DNA of 64,000 nucleotides from Burkholderia pseudomultivorans (lineage in GTDB: Bacteria; Pseudomonadota; Gammaproteobacteria; Burkholderiales; Burkholderiaceae): the NCBI RefSeq assembly GCF_902499075.1, contig NZ_CABVPP010000004.1:62001-126000 (forward strand), read 5' to 3'. Both the position numbers and the translations under genes were made by a program. The notes under the pieces are model-generated. The model was not told where the DNA came from, searched no databases, and worked only from the letters and a program-made list of their open reading frames with translations. Each line of letters opens with the position of its first letter. The first letter of the stretch is position 1. Positions 8,589 through 18,280 of this stretch are shown in pieces.

Positions 8589-9920
8589 ATGGCAAGCACC
8601 AACGACACGGCACGGATGCACGACATGCCATCCGAACGCGATGCCGGCACCGCCGCCGACATCGACGCCCTTTACGGCAAGCTCACGCGACGCATCATTC
8701 CGCTGATTCTCGTGTGCTACTTCTTCGGCTATCTCGACCGCGTCAACGTCGGCTTCGCGAAGCTTCAGATGGCGGCGGACCTCCACCTGTCCGAAGCCGC
8801 ATACGGCGTCGGCGCCGGCCTGTTCTTCGTCGGCTATCTGCTGTTGCAAGTGCCGGCCGGCTGGCTCGTGCAGCGCATCGGCGTGAAGAAATGCATCGCG
8901 GGGTCCATGCTCGCGTGGGGTGTCGTGTCGATCGGCACGCTCGCGACGACCGGCCAGACCAGCTTCTACGTGCTGCGCTTCCTGCTCGGCGTGACCGAAG
9001 CGAGCTTCTTCCCGGCGGTGATCGCCTATTTCAGCGTGTGGTTTCCGTCGCGACGCCTGTCGCGTGTGATGGCGCTGCTGTTTCTCGCGATGCCGCTCGG
9101 CGTCGTGATCGGCGGCCCGCTGTCGGGCTGGATCATGGACGCGACGCACGGCGGCTTCGGGCTGCGCGGCTGGCAATGGATGTTCCTGCTCGAAGGCCTG
9201 CCCGCCGTGCTGCTCGGCCTCTATCTGCTCGCCTCGGTCACCGAGCGCATCGATGACGCGCGCTGGCTGACCGACGCCGAGAAGCGGATGATCCACGCGG
9301 AGATGGCGCAGGAAACCGAAGGCAAGCGCGCCCACCTCGGCGCCGCGCTGCGCGAGCCGACGCTGTGGCTGCTGTTCGCGACGTCGTTCCTCTACAACGT
9401 CGGCAACTACGGGCTAATTTTCTGGATGCCGACGATGATCAAGGCGCTCGGCTCGCTCAGCAACTTCGCGGTCGGCGTGGTCAGCGCGGTCCCGTATCTC
9501 GTCGCCTCGGTCGCGATGGTGCTCAACGCGCAGCACTCGGTGCGCACCGGCGAGCGTCGCTGGCACACCGCCGCGCCCGTCATCGTCGGCGGCGTCGCGC
9601 TGCTCGCGAGCGTCGGCATGCGTGCGCATCCGTTGCTTGCGGTCGTGTGCCTGACCGTCGGCGTGGCCGGCATCATGAGCACGCTCGCGATGTTCTGGAG
9701 CCTGCCATCGCGCATCCTCGCCGGCGAGGCCGCCGCGGGCGGCGCGGGGCTCGTCAACATCGGCGCGGCCGTGGCAGGCTTCGTCGGGCCGTCGATCATG
9801 GGCTATCTGAAGGCGATGACGGGCAGCACCGAGATCGGTGTCGCGCTGCTCGCGCTCACGCTGTTCGGTGCGGCTGCGCTGATCCTGTCGATCCCGCGCC
9901 GCTTCATCGGTCGCGCCTGA
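8589..9920 (+). CDS. MFS transporter, anion:cation symporter (ACS) family
   Basis: The 443-residue inner-membrane protein has 12 predicted helices. It carries the ACS hallmark segment after helix 1 (FFGYLDRVNVGFAKLQM) and the motif-A-like GWLVQRIGVKKCI. ACS members carry organic anions such as glucarate, phthalate, tartrate or hydroxyphenylacetate with protons. The start lies two bases after the deacylase stop, and its ribosome site (GGGGAAC) is inside the preceding gene. The context suggests uptake of the substrate of the deacylase or amidase. Confidence 0.9.
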   Translation: MASTNDTARMHDMPSERDAGTAADIDALYGKLTRRIIPLILVCYFFGYLDRVNVGFAKLQMAADLHLSEAAYGVGAGLFFVGYLLLQVPAGWLVQRIGVKKCIAGSMLAWGVVSIGTLATTGQTSFYVLRFLLGVTEASFFPAVIAYFSVWFPSRRLSRVMALLFLAMPLGVVIGGPLSGWIMDATHGGFGLRGWQWMFLLEGLPAVLLGLYLLASVTERIDDARWLTDAEKRMIHAEMAQETEGKRAHLGAALREPTLWLLFATSFLYNVGNYGLIFWMPTMIKALGSLSNFAVGVVSAVPYLVASVAMVLNAQHSVRTGERRWHTAAPVIVGGVALLASVGMRAHPLLAVVCLTVGVAGIMSTLAMFWSLPSRILAGEAAAGGAGLVNIGAAVAGFVGPSIMGYLKAMTGSTEIGVALLALTLFGAAALILSIPRRFIGRA

Positions 9921-9922
9921 TC

Positions 9923-11272
9923 ATGCCGACCGATACGATCGACATGCGCGACGCGCTCGGCATCGCGCGCGCGGTTCGCGCGGGCCGGCTGAGCGCCGTC
10001 GAGGTCGCGCGGCAGGTGCTCGACGACATCGGCGCGCGCCATGCGCAGTTCAACGCGATCAGCATGTGCTTCGATACCCGTGCGCTCGAGGCGGCGGCGC
10101 GCATCGACGCGTGCGTGCGCGCGGGCCGCGACGCCGGGCCGCTCGCCGGTGTGCCGTTCGTCGTGAAGAGCAATTTCGACGTCGCCGGCTATGCGACCGT
10201 CGCAGGTTCGCCGACCCGGCTTCGCGCGCCCGCCGCGCGCTGCGACGCGGCCATGGTCGACCGCCTCGTGCAGGCCGGCGCAGTGCCGGTCGCCGCAACG
10301 CATATGGACGAATTCGCGTGCGGCGCGACCGGCGTCAATCCGCATTTCGGTGCGGTGCGCCTGCCGGCCGACCCTTCGCGCATGACCGGCGGCTCGTCGA
10401 GCGGATCGGCGGCCGCGGTGGCCGCCGGCCACGTGCCGCTCGCGCTCGGCAGCGACACGAACGGCTCGATTCGCGCGCCGGCTGCGCTGTGCGGCGTATG
10501 GGCGATCAAGCCGACGCACGGCCGGCTGTCGATGGACGGTTGCGTGCCGTATGCGTCTTCGCTCGACGTGGCCGGCGGGTTCGCCGCGAACCTCGACGAT
10601 CTTTGCGCGCTTTACGACGCGCTGTCCGGTACGCGCCGCGACGACTCACCCATCGGCCACGCGCCGCTGCGCGTCGGCGTGCTGACCGGGGAATTCGAAC
10701 GCCGAGCCGATGCACAGGTGCGTCGTGCGGTCGAGCGAGCGACCGCGTGCTTCGCGCAACACGACCATGTACAGGCCGAGCCGATCGATGAATCGGTGCT
10801 CGAGCCGATCCGCGGAAGTGCACGCCTCGTGTCGAACTTCGAGGTCGCGCGCCGTCATCGGGCGCTGCTCGATGCCGACGCGTCGCAGGTGTCCGCGCCT
10901 CTGCGGGAGCGTATTCGCACCGGGCTCGCCATCGACGATGCCGCGTACGCCGACGCGCTCGCCCATCGCGCCGAGTGGCAGGCACGCCTGGCTGCACTGT
11001 TGGAACGCTTCGACATCCTGATCGCACCGGCGACGCCCTATGTCGCGCCGCGCTTCTGCGATGCAACGGTCGACGTCAACGGCGAGGCGCTCGATTCGAA
11101 GACGACGCTCGGCATGTTCACTCAACCGATTTCGTTTGCCGGGTTACCTGTGGTCAGCGCGCCGTGCCACGCGAAGGGCGAGCTGCCGGCGGGCGTGCAG
11201 TTGATCGGGTGGCCCGGCGACGAGCGGCGCTGCCTGGACGCCGCGCGGCGGCTCGTCAATCTGGGCTGGTGA
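9923..11272 (+). CDS. Amidase (amidase-signature family)
   Basis: The 449-residue enzyme has the complete amidase-signature triad: Lys82 in VPFVVKSNFD, the cis-Ser near 158 in TGGSSSGSAAAVAAG, and nucleophile Ser182 in GSDTNGSIRAPA. It is closest in style to the AtzE/allophanate hydrolase-like branch but lacks any C-terminal extension. It hydrolyses a C-N amide bond to a carboxylate plus ammonia or amine. The ATG lies two bases after the MFS stop, completing a tight deacylase-MFS-amidase operon. It may act on the same compound after transport. The substrate cannot be named from sequence. Confidence 0.88.
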   Translation: MPTDTIDMRDALGIARAVRAGRLSAVEVARQVLDDIGARHAQFNAISMCFDTRALEAAARIDACVRAGRDAGPLAGVPFVVKSNFDVAGYATVAGSPTRLRAPAARCDAAMVDRLVQAGAVPVAATHMDEFACGATGVNPHFGAVRLPADPSRMTGGSSSGSAAAVAAGHVPLALGSDTNGSIRAPAALCGVWAIKPTHGRLSMDGCVPYASSLDVAGGFAANLDDLCALYDALSGTRRDDSPIGHAPLRVGVLTGEFERRADAQVRRAVERATACFAQHDHVQAEPIDESVLEPIRGSARLVSNFEVARRHRALLDADASQVSAPLRERIRTGLAIDDAAYADALAHRAEWQARLAALLERFDILIAPATPYVAPRFCDATVDVNGEALDSKTTLGMFTQPISFAGLPVVSAPCHAKGELPAGVQLIGWPGDERRCLDAARRLVNLGW

Positions 11273-11305
11273 GGTGCGGCGATTTCCTGCCGCGTGTGTC
11301 ACGCG

Positions 11306-12145
11306 TCAGTCGCGCGTGGCCGCCGGATCCGGCGCGCGGTAGTTCAACCGCTCGGACAGTTCGCCGGCCGCCTTCAGCACCTTGCCGACGAGCCCTTGGT
11401 CGAGCATCGACTTCTCGAGGAACGGCCGCGCGACGGTCAGCGTGACCGCGGCGACGATCAACCCGCTGCCGTCGCGCACGGGCGCACTGATCACCGAGAT
11501 GCCGGGCTCGAACGACGACTCGCTCAGCGCATAGCCTTCCGCCGCATATTTCTGTGCACGCGCATGGACTTCGGCGGCCGTGCGCGGCGTATGCGGCGTA
11601 TAGGTCGGCAGCATCGGTTCGGGAAACAGCGCTTCGAGCTCCGCACGATCGAGATCGCCGAGCAGCACATGGCCGTGCACCGACGCATGCGCGGGAATCC
11701 GCGTGCCGATATTGACCTTGATCGCGCTCATCACGGAATCGTGCGTCCACGCCTTCGCGACGAACACGACGTCGCGTCCGTCGCGCACGACCAGATGACT
11801 CGCGAATCCGGTCTCGTCGCGCAGCCGCTCGATCACCGGCGTGCCGATATCGGTCAGCGCGAGCGAACTCAGATAGTCGAAGCCGAGCTTCATCACGCGC
11901 GCGCCGAGCCGGTAGTCGCGGTCGCGATTCGCGCGTTCGAGGTAGCCGAGCGTATGCAGGGTTTGCACGAGGCGCAGCGCGGTCGTACGCGGCAAGCCGA
12001 GCCGCTGCGCAATCGCGTTGGGCGTCAGCACCGGCTCGCGCGCATTGAACAGTTCGAGCACCCTGAGGCCGCGCTCCAGCGCGGGTACCAGGTAAGTGTC
12101 GTCGTCGGAAGGCGTGCCGGTCGTATCGGGTGTATCTGGATTCAT
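11306..12145 (-). CDS. IclR-family transcriptional regulator
   Basis: The 279-residue protein has an N-terminal winged helix (about residues 22-90, with TPNAIAQRLGLPRTTALRLVQTL) and a C-terminal IclR effector domain (SVHGHVLL, ESSFEPGISVISAPVRDGSG). The latter includes the conserved GI-I-APV segment of the ligand pocket. It is the second gene after the MFS transporter on the minus strand, 14 bases downstream. Two matching palindromes upstream of the MFS gene are the likely binding sites. PobR/PcaR-type members respond to aromatic acids, but the effector here is unknown. Confidence 0.9.
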   Translation of the reverse strand: MNPDTPDTTGTPSDDDTYLVPALERGLRVLELFNAREPVLTPNAIAQRLGLPRTTALRLVQTLHTLGYLERANRDRDYRLGARVMKLGFDYLSSLALTDIGTPVIERLRDETGFASHLVVRDGRDVVFVAKAWTHDSVMSAIKVNIGTRIPAHASVHGHVLLGDLDRAELEALFPEPMLPTYTPHTPRTAAEVHARAQKYAAEGYALSESSFEPGISVISAPVRDGSGLIVAAVTLTVARPFLEKSMLDQGLVGKVLKAAGELSERLNYRAPDPAATRD

Positions 12146-12159
12146 CGTGGGCTGGCGTG

Positions 12160-13506
12160 TCAGTCTTGCACGGTCGACTTCAGCGGTTCGGGCGAGCGGC
12201 CGCCGCGTGCGGGCGGATCGAGGTCGATGCGTTTGACCTCGCCGAGCAGGAACGTGTAGCACAGCGCGCCGATCACCGCGAACACGCTGATCAACCCGAG
12301 CGCCCACCCGAACGAACCCGTCTCGCGGACGATGAAGCCGATGGCGATCGGCGTAACGATACCAGACAGGTTGCCGACGAAGTTCACCGCGCCGCCCGTG
12401 ATGCCGAGCATGCTGCGCGGCGCGATGTCGCCGATCAGCGACCACGACGCGGACGCGACGCCCTGCGCGAAAAATGCGAACGACATGATCGCGATCACGA
12501 TCCAGTTCGTGTCGGTCAGCACTGTCAGCGTCATCGTCGGCACCAGCAGCAGGCCGGTGATGATCGGCGTCTTGCGCGCGGTGCCGACGCTCGCGCCGCG
12601 TCGCAGCAGCCAGTCCGACAACGCACCGCCGGCGAGTACGCCGATCGACGCGGCCACGAACGGCACCGAGGCGACGCCGCCCGCCTTCAGCACCGTCATG
12701 TGCCGCTCGCTGATCAGATAGCTCGGGAACCAGGTCAGGAAAAAGTACAGCGACGACAGCGACGCGAACTTGCCCGCGCAGATCGCGACGATCTGCCGGT
12801 TGCTGAACACGATCGCGAGCTTGCGCCACGGAAACGGTTCGCCGCGCGCGGGCTTGCCGGTCTCGACGACGGCGCCGCCGCGCCGGATGTGATCGAGCTC
12901 GGCCTGGTTCACCCATCGGCATTGCTCGGGATCGCGGTACAGCAGATACCAGATGCCGGCCCACACGATGCCGACGAGGCCCGTCGCGAAGAAGATCGCG
13001 CGCCAGCCGAAGGTGCCCGCGATCCAGAACAGCGCCGGTGTCAGCGCCGCCATGCCGATGTACTGGCCGACGAGATAGACGCTCGTCGCGCTGCCGCGTT
13101 CGCGCTGCGCGAACCAGATCGACACGACGCGGTTGTTGATCGGGAAGGTCGGCGCCTCGGCAATGCCCACGCCGAGCCGCAGCCCGAACAGCGTCGCAAA
13201 GCGGCCGGCGAAGCCCTGCAGGAACGTGAAGCTCGACCAGATCAGCAGCGCCAGCGCATACATCGCGCGCGAGCCGAAGCGATCGACGACCCAGCCGCCG
13301 GGCAGGTTCGCGAGCACGTAGGTCCATGAATACGCGGAGAACAGCACGCCGATCGCCACCGGGTCGAGTCCGAACTCGTGCTTGAGCAGCGGCGCGGCCA
13401 CCGACAGGTTGGCGCGGTCGACATAGTTGACGACGGTGCCGACGAACACGAGAAACAGCATCAGGAAGCGGACGCGCGTGGGTTTCCGGGCAGCGGTATC
13501 AGGCAT
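12160..13506 (-). CDS. MFS transporter (ACS family, glucarate/galactonate-like)
   Basis: The 448-residue, 12-helix protein starts MPDTAARKPTRVRF. It has the ACS signature NYVDRANLSVAAPLLKHEFG and the GGWVVDRFGSRAMYA motif-A region. NVFGNLSGIVTPI-like residues (NFVGNLSGIVTP) before helix 11 are typical of the glucarate/galactonate branch. The ATG at 13506 is preferred to one 57 bases upstream because of a GAGAG ribosome site and because the upstream start falls inside the operator. It forms an operon with the IclR gene and is divergent from a porin. Confidence 0.9.
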   Translation of the reverse strand: MPDTAARKPTRVRFLMLFLVFVGTVVNYVDRANLSVAAPLLKHEFGLDPVAIGVLFSAYSWTYVLANLPGGWVVDRFGSRAMYALALLIWSSFTFLQGFAGRFATLFGLRLGVGIAEAPTFPINNRVVSIWFAQRERGSATSVYLVGQYIGMAALTPALFWIAGTFGWRAIFFATGLVGIVWAGIWYLLYRDPEQCRWVNQAELDHIRRGGAVVETGKPARGEPFPWRKLAIVFSNRQIVAICAGKFASLSSLYFFLTWFPSYLISERHMTVLKAGGVASVPFVAASIGVLAGGALSDWLLRRGASVGTARKTPIITGLLLVPTMTLTVLTDTNWIVIAIMSFAFFAQGVASASWSLIGDIAPRSMLGITGGAVNFVGNLSGIVTPIAIGFIVRETGSFGWALGLISVFAVIGALCYTFLLGEVKRIDLDPPARGGRSPEPLKSTVQD

Positions 13507-13544
13507 TCGGTCGTCTCTCGTCGGTGGCGTCGGTTTGGTCGTTG

Positions 13545-13707
13545 AATGACCATGTATGGACATTTAGACCATTGGAGCCGCGATCATCGCGCGGTCAAAA
13601 GTGCCGGTCAAGCAGCACTTGATTATTTTTCTGCTTGCACGGCGTCGAGCGGCAGACCTATGATTTTTCCACGCAATAACGAAATGACCACCTATGGTCA
13701 TCTAAAC
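13545..13707. promoter_or_regulatory. Two matching palindromic operators between MFS-IclR and porin genes
   Basis: Box 1 (13546-13563) reads ATGACCA-tgta-TGGACAT and box 2 (13684-13701) reads ATGACCA-ccta-TGGTCAT, a perfect 7-bp inverted repeat. The flanks match too: AATGACCA...CAT-TA-AC is shared over about 25 bases at 13545-13569 and 13683-13707. One box lies next to each divergent gene, 138 bases apart. The likely ligand is the IclR protein encoded in the minus-strand operon. Confidence 0.7.
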
Positions 13708-13743
13708 AAAGATCGGCACTCACTCCCCTTCCGACTCCGACAT

Positions 13744-14832
13744 ATGAAAATCCTGCCTCGCACGCTCCTGATCGCCGGCTGCGGCGTCTCGCTGGTTTCG
13801 CTCGCCCATGCGCAAAGCAGCGCGTTGACGCTATGGGGGCAGGTCGATTCCGGCATCACGTACATCAGCAACAAGCGCGGCGGTGCGTCGTGGGGCACTG
13901 CATCGGGCATCGGTTCACCGACGCGGTGGGGGTTGCGCGGCAACGAGGAGCTCGGCGGCGGCTATCGCGCCGTGTTCGCGCTCGAGAGCGGCTTCAACGT
14001 CAATACGGGCGCGCTGATCAAGACCAATACGCTGTTCGACCGGCAGGCCTACGTCGGCCTCGACGGGCCGCTCGGCACGCTGACGCTCGGCCGCCAGTCC
14101 GATCTGATGGACGACGTCGCGATCCGCTATTCGAATGCGTTCTGGAATCGCAGCCTGTACTCGTTCCATGCGGGCAATCTGGACAGCCTGACCAACGGCT
14201 ACCAGATCGAGAACGCCGTCAAATACCGCAGCCCCGACTGGTACGGCGTGCGGGTCGGCGCGTTATACGGCTTTGCAGGCTCGGATGCGAGCGGGCACAG
14301 CGCGGGCGCGTACGCGACGTACGATCGCGGCCCGCTGTCGGCCGGCGTCACCTACATGACGACCAAGCGGCGCGTGCTCGATCTCTACAACTACTTCGGC
14401 TGGACGCGCTTTCTCGGACAGACGCTGTCGGCGCAGCAGACGTTCCAGTCCAACGCGGTCGACAACCTCGGCATCGGGCTCACGTACCGGATCGTGCAGC
14501 CGTGGACGATCAACCTGCTGTACACGCGTACCGACATCAAGGGTGCGCGGTCGGCCACGCACATGCAGAACATCGATGCGGGCACGCTCTACCAGTTCAC
14601 GGCGGCGGAGGCCGTCACGCTCGACTACACGTATTCGCGCATGGAGGGCATGCACTGGAACACGCTGGAAGCCGGCAACCTGTATTCGTTGTCGAAACGC
14701 ACGCAGGTGCAGGCGACGCTGACGTGGCAGCTCGCGTCGGGCAACGGCGCGACGGCTGCGACCTATCCGAACGGGCCGTCGTCGGGCAGGTCGCAGTTGC
14801 TCGCGCATGTGGGGATCACGCATTCGTTCTGA
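13744..14832 (+). CDS. Outer-membrane porin
   Basis: The 362-residue protein has a signal peptide (MKILPRTLLIAGCG...AHAQ) and the mature start SSALTLWGQVDSGITY. It shows the LGRQSDLMDD loop region typical of the OpcP/OmpC-like Burkholderia porins and ends in HSF. The ATG at 13744 was chosen over an in-frame ATG at 13684 because the latter lies within the palindromic operator and would spoil the signal peptide. No strong Shine-Dalgarno is visible. Its divergence from the MFS-IclR operon suggests coordinated outer- and inner-membrane uptake of one organic acid. Confidence 0.92.
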   Translation: MKILPRTLLIAGCGVSLVSLAHAQSSALTLWGQVDSGITYISNKRGGASWGTASGIGSPTRWGLRGNEELGGGYRAVFALESGFNVNTGALIKTNTLFDRQAYVGLDGPLGTLTLGRQSDLMDDVAIRYSNAFWNRSLYSFHAGNLDSLTNGYQIENAVKYRSPDWYGVRVGALYGFAGSDASGHSAGAYATYDRGPLSAGVTYMTTKRRVLDLYNYFGWTRFLGQTLSAQQTFQSNAVDNLGIGLTYRIVQPWTINLLYTRTDIKGARSATHMQNIDAGTLYQFTAAEAVTLDYTYSRMEGMHWNTLEAGNLYSLSKRTQVQATLTWQLASGNGATAATYPNGPSSGRSQLLAHVGITHSF

Positions 14833-14870
14833 AGGCGCGGTCCATACCGCCCGCAGCAGTCGCACGACGA

Positions 14871-14894
14871 TAAAAAACGGGCCTATCGGCCCGT
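14871..14894 (-). terminator. Rho-independent terminator of the minus-strand porin
   Basis: ACGGGCC-tatc-GGCCCGT is a perfect 7-bp stem. On the minus strand it is followed by a run of T (the A-run at 14872-14877). It lies between two convergent porin genes and serves the minus-strand one; it may also slow plus-strand transcription. Confidence 0.85.
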
Positions 14895-14934
14895 TCACGC
14901 TCCTTCATGAAATCGGCGTTGCTTCTCGCTCCGC

Positions 14935-16152
14935 TCAGAACCGGTGAATGATCCCGGCACCGAACGCGAACTGATTGCCGGTCGACGACGGCGCGGTGTT
15001 CAGCCCGTCGCCGAGCGTCGCGGTCGCATTGACGATATTGCCGGCGCCGTTCGTGCCGAGCGTCTTGCCCTTCGCATGCTGATACGCTTCGAGCAGATAC
15101 AGCCCGGTGCGCTTCGACAGCGAGTAGTACTGCGACAGGTTGAACTGATGATATTGCGCGCTATCGGTGATGCCGTTCGATTCGGTCGCGCGCGTATAGG
15201 CATAGCCCGCACCGAAATCCCACACCGCCGACGGCTTCCAGTGCAGTACCGCGCCCGCCGTATTGAAGATCGCCGTATTGAAGAACTTCGATGCGGCACC
15301 CGGAATGTACTGCGTGTTCGTGTACGTCGCCGTTGCATCCCACGCGTCGCTGAACCGGTAGCTGAGGCCGACCGCGAAGCGCTGCTGCGCCTTCGCCGTC
15401 TGATAGCCGTTCGTGACCGCCGACACGCCGATCTGCGAGCCGCCGTTCGACGTCGTCGAATTCGCGCCCCACGTGCCGCCCGCGGTATTCGAGTTGTTGA
15501 TGCGCTCGAACGCGACGCCGACACCGAGCGGGCCGGCCGCATACTGAATGCCGGTTGCCCACGTCGAGCCGGCGTTCGTGCTGCCCGCGACGCCGCCGAG
15601 CGAGTACGAGCCGCTCAGCGTCAGGCCGTACCATTTCGGCGACGTATATTCGATCGTGTTGTTCGCACGATAGATCGTGTCGAGCCCGTCGACGTCGCCC
15701 GGGTGCGCGCCGTAGTAGCCGGTGATCCATGTAATCGGGCTGAACGGCGCCATCGTCTGGTAGTACGACGCGTACTGTCGCCCGGCGGTCAGCGTGCCGT
15801 ACGTCGCGTTGGTCAGCCCGACCCACGCCTGCCGGCCGAACATCGCGTCGGTGTACTGCGCGGCGCCGGTGCCCGAATTGAATCCGGATTCGAGCGTGAA
15901 GATCGCCTTCGTGCCGCCGCCGAGATCCTCCGTGCCCTTCAGGCCGAACCGGCTGCCGGCCCACACGCCCTGATTCATCTTGACGAGCGACTTGCCGCCG
16001 GACGTCGAGCCGACCGTCGTCGCGCTGCTCTGGTAGCCGATGCCGTTGTCGACGATCCCGTACAGCGTGACGCTGCTTTGCGCGAATGCCGGTGCAGCGA
16101 CCGCGAACGCGACGCCGGACGTCAGCGCCGTCCGCCATGCCTGCTTCTTCAT
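14935..16152 (-). CDS. Outer-membrane porin, adjacent to the tannase gene
   Basis: The 405-residue protein has a signal peptide ending APAFAQ, the mature start SSVTLYGIVDNGIGY, the TEDLGGGTKA strand and a terminal HRF. An AAGGAGACATATCG ribosome site precedes the ATG at 16152. It lies 73 bases downstream of the tannase-family gene on the same strand and may belong to that transcription unit, giving outer-membrane entry for gallate or galloyl esters. Its sequence is distinct from the neighbouring porin in the constriction loop. Confidence 0.92.
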   Translation of the reverse strand: MKKQAWRTALTSGVAFAVAAPAFAQSSVTLYGIVDNGIGYQSSATTVGSTSGGKSLVKMNQGVWAGSRFGLKGTEDLGGGTKAIFTLESGFNSGTGAAQYTDAMFGRQAWVGLTNATYGTLTAGRQYASYYQTMAPFSPITWITGYYGAHPGDVDGLDTIYRANNTIEYTSPKWYGLTLSGSYSLGGVAGSTNAGSTWATGIQYAAGPLGVGVAFERINNSNTAGGTWGANSTTSNGGSQIGVSAVTNGYQTAKAQQRFAVGLSYRFSDAWDATATYTNTQYIPGAASKFFNTAIFNTAGAVLHWKPSAVWDFGAGYAYTRATESNGITDSAQYHQFNLSQYYSLSKRTGLYLLEAYQHAKGKTLGTNGAGNIVNATATLGDGLNTAPSSTGNQFAFGAGIIHRF

Positions 16153-16225
16153 CGATATGTCTCCTTCGTTGGTTTTGTCTGACAGGATTGAAATGGCGAG
16201 CGGCGCATCGACGCCGCTCGTTCGA

Positions 16226-18046
16226 TCAGGGGCGGTACGCACGCCAGCCGTTGCCGCCCGTGCACGCGAGTTGCGAACCGCTCACACGGCACGTCGCTTC
16301 GTAGCCCGGCGAGTACAGCCATTCGCCGGCCCAGTGCAGGTCGACGAACGGGTCGGCCTTCGGCGTGTCGGCGACGAAGTTCGCCGCGTCGTCGGTGCTG
16401 CCGCTGCCCGTGTAGCGCGCGGTGGCCGGATACGGAAACACCGGCCGCGTGCGCGTCGTGTTGCCGCTCGCGTCGACGATCGACGCGACGATTCGGCCCG
16501 GCGTCGCGCCCGTCTCGGTCCACGCCATCAGCGGCGTCAGCACGTCGAACACGTTCGGTCCTTGGCCGCCGCCGCAGTGCGCGACGCCGGGGAACAGGTA
16601 GAAGCGCGCGAAGCGGTCGACGGTCGCATCGCCCATGTAGCGCTTCATCGCTTCGTAGTATTCGATGCTCGAACGCGGCGAGATATGCTGGTCCTCGAGG
16701 CCGTGCCAGAGCAGCAGCTTGCCGTTGCGGCCGGCGAAGCGGCTCAGGTCGGGATCGGTCGCGGCGAGGTAGTTCGACGCGGGGACCACCGTCTTCAGGA
16801 AGCCCGCCAGCGTGAACTTCAGATCGCCGATCGTCGCGGACGGATACGATGCGTTGTAATAGTCGAGGTAGCGCAGGAACGGCAGCACGAAGCCGATCGT
16901 GCCGCTTTGCGCGGTGGCCGTCGCCGGCACGAACAGCGTCCAGTTCAGCTCCGAGCCCCACTCGCGCGATACGAACGGTTCGAGCCGCAGCCCGTCGGCC
17001 GTCGTCGCGCCGTCGTGAAGCCGGCGCACGACAGCGGCTTCCTGCGGCGTCAGGCAGGTCGCATCCGCCTGGCCGGTCGCGCAGACGAGCGTCGCGGGAT
17101 CGAAGCGGCACGCGCGCGGATTGTCGATCACGCCGTCGACGACGCCATCCAGTGCATCGCATGCTTTCAGCACGGCGGCATGCAGCATCGGCAGCTTGCC
17201 GGCGAGCAGGATCGCGTTGCCGGTCTTCGGATCGGTGTTCACGGCGGCGGGCCACGCGTGATGAAACGTGTTCTGCACGATCAGATCGTTCGCGGGCGCA
17301 CCGGCGGCGATCCCGTCGAAATCGTCGGGGTAGCGCTGCGCTTCCATCAACGCCTCGCGGCCGCCGTCCGAACAGCCGTCGAAGTACGCATAGCGTGCGG
17401 GTCGCGCATAGAAGCGCTGGATGATCGCCTTCGCGACCTGCGCGGTCGCATGCTCGGCGCGATACGCGAAGTCGAGCTTCGCGCGCGGGTCCAGCGCCCA
17501 GGCACCGTCGTTGCCGCCTTCGTGTCCCATGTCGGTCGCGGCCATCGCGATCGTGCCGTTCGTCACTGGCACGCAGGTCGATGCCATCGGCGCGTTGACC
17601 GACAGATTGCCGCACAGGCCGCCGCATCCCGTCTGCAGATAGCGTTGCGTCCAGCCCTGCGTCGGCAGCTGGAGCTCGAACAGCGATGCGCCGGGGCCGA
17701 TCGTCCCCTTCACGTCGCACATCGGCGCGGGCAGCGTGTTGTTGCCGACGACCGTGCCCGCGGGCAGCACGGTCGCGGACGTGATCGTCACGGGGCCATC
17801 GGTCACGCCGCTCAGGTCGAGCGACGCGATCGCCTGACACGACATCGCCGGCATCACGGCCGGCAGATTCGCGAGACCGCCGCTGCTCGCTGCATTGGCT
17901 GCACTTGCTACCAGCGGCCAGCCGAGCATCACCGCGCAGAGCCACCCGATCGCGATCGCCAGCCGCCGCAGCAGCCGCTCCGTTCCGCTGCCCGTCTCGC
18001 GTCCAGTCGTGCGCCGCGCGCACACTGCGTTGCCGTTCGTCTCCAT
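16226..18046 (-). CDS. Tannase/feruloyl esterase family hydrolase
   Basis: The 606-residue exported enzyme has an N-terminal signal anchor (about residues 28-50, ending VASAANA). The catalytic Ser (about 224) lies in GCSDGGR, the family version of the nucleophile elbow. A likely Asp (about 450) is in GLEDQH and His (about 490) in GVAHCGGG. A CX-DXXX-C disulfide near the active site is typical of this family. Members release gallate, ferulate or related acids from esters. Its position beside gallate dioxygenase, hydratase and aldolase genes favours galloyl esters (tannase). The ATG at 18046 follows CAGGAGACGGAC. Confidence 0.85.
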   Translation of the reverse strand: METNGNAVCARRTTGRETGSGTERLLRRLAIAIGWLCAVMLGWPLVASAANAASSGGLANLPAVMPAMSCQAIASLDLSGVTDGPVTITSATVLPAGTVVGNNTLPAPMCDVKGTIGPGASLFELQLPTQGWTQRYLQTGCGGLCGNLSVNAPMASTCVPVTNGTIAMAATDMGHEGGNDGAWALDPRAKLDFAYRAEHATAQVAKAIIQRFYARPARYAYFDGCSDGGREALMEAQRYPDDFDGIAAGAPANDLIVQNTFHHAWPAAVNTDPKTGNAILLAGKLPMLHAAVLKACDALDGVVDGVIDNPRACRFDPATLVCATGQADATCLTPQEAAVVRRLHDGATTADGLRLEPFVSREWGSELNWTLFVPATATAQSGTIGFVLPFLRYLDYYNASYPSATIGDLKFTLAGFLKTVVPASNYLAATDPDLSRFAGRNGKLLLWHGLEDQHISPRSSIEYYEAMKRYMGDATVDRFARFYLFPGVAHCGGGQGPNVFDVLTPLMAWTETGATPGRIVASIVDASGNTTRTRPVFPYPATARYTGSGSTDDAANFVADTPKADPFVDLHWAGEWLYSPGYEATCRVSGSQLACTGGNGWRAYRP

Positions 18047-18280
18047 GTCCGTCTCCTGTCGTTTTGATTGGCGGCCGGCTCGCGCTTGTCGCGCGACGGC
18101 CGTTCGTGAAAGCGTCGACACGCGGTTGAACGCCGTGCATCGACAGGCGCGACGTTCGTTGGTCAGCATAACGAGCGACGTCGCATTGCTGCGTTGCGAA
18201 CCGCGCGCCGTGCCATCCGATCTGTTTATCGCTCGGATGCAGCCGACGCGCGCGCCGACATCCGGTCGCGTATTACGACG

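Noticed and set aside
16040-18067. Very long open frame on the plus strand opposite the tannase gene
   Set aside because: It is antisense to a gene with clear motifs. Such long shadow frames are expected at this GC bias; its composition is Arg-rich with no recognisable domain.
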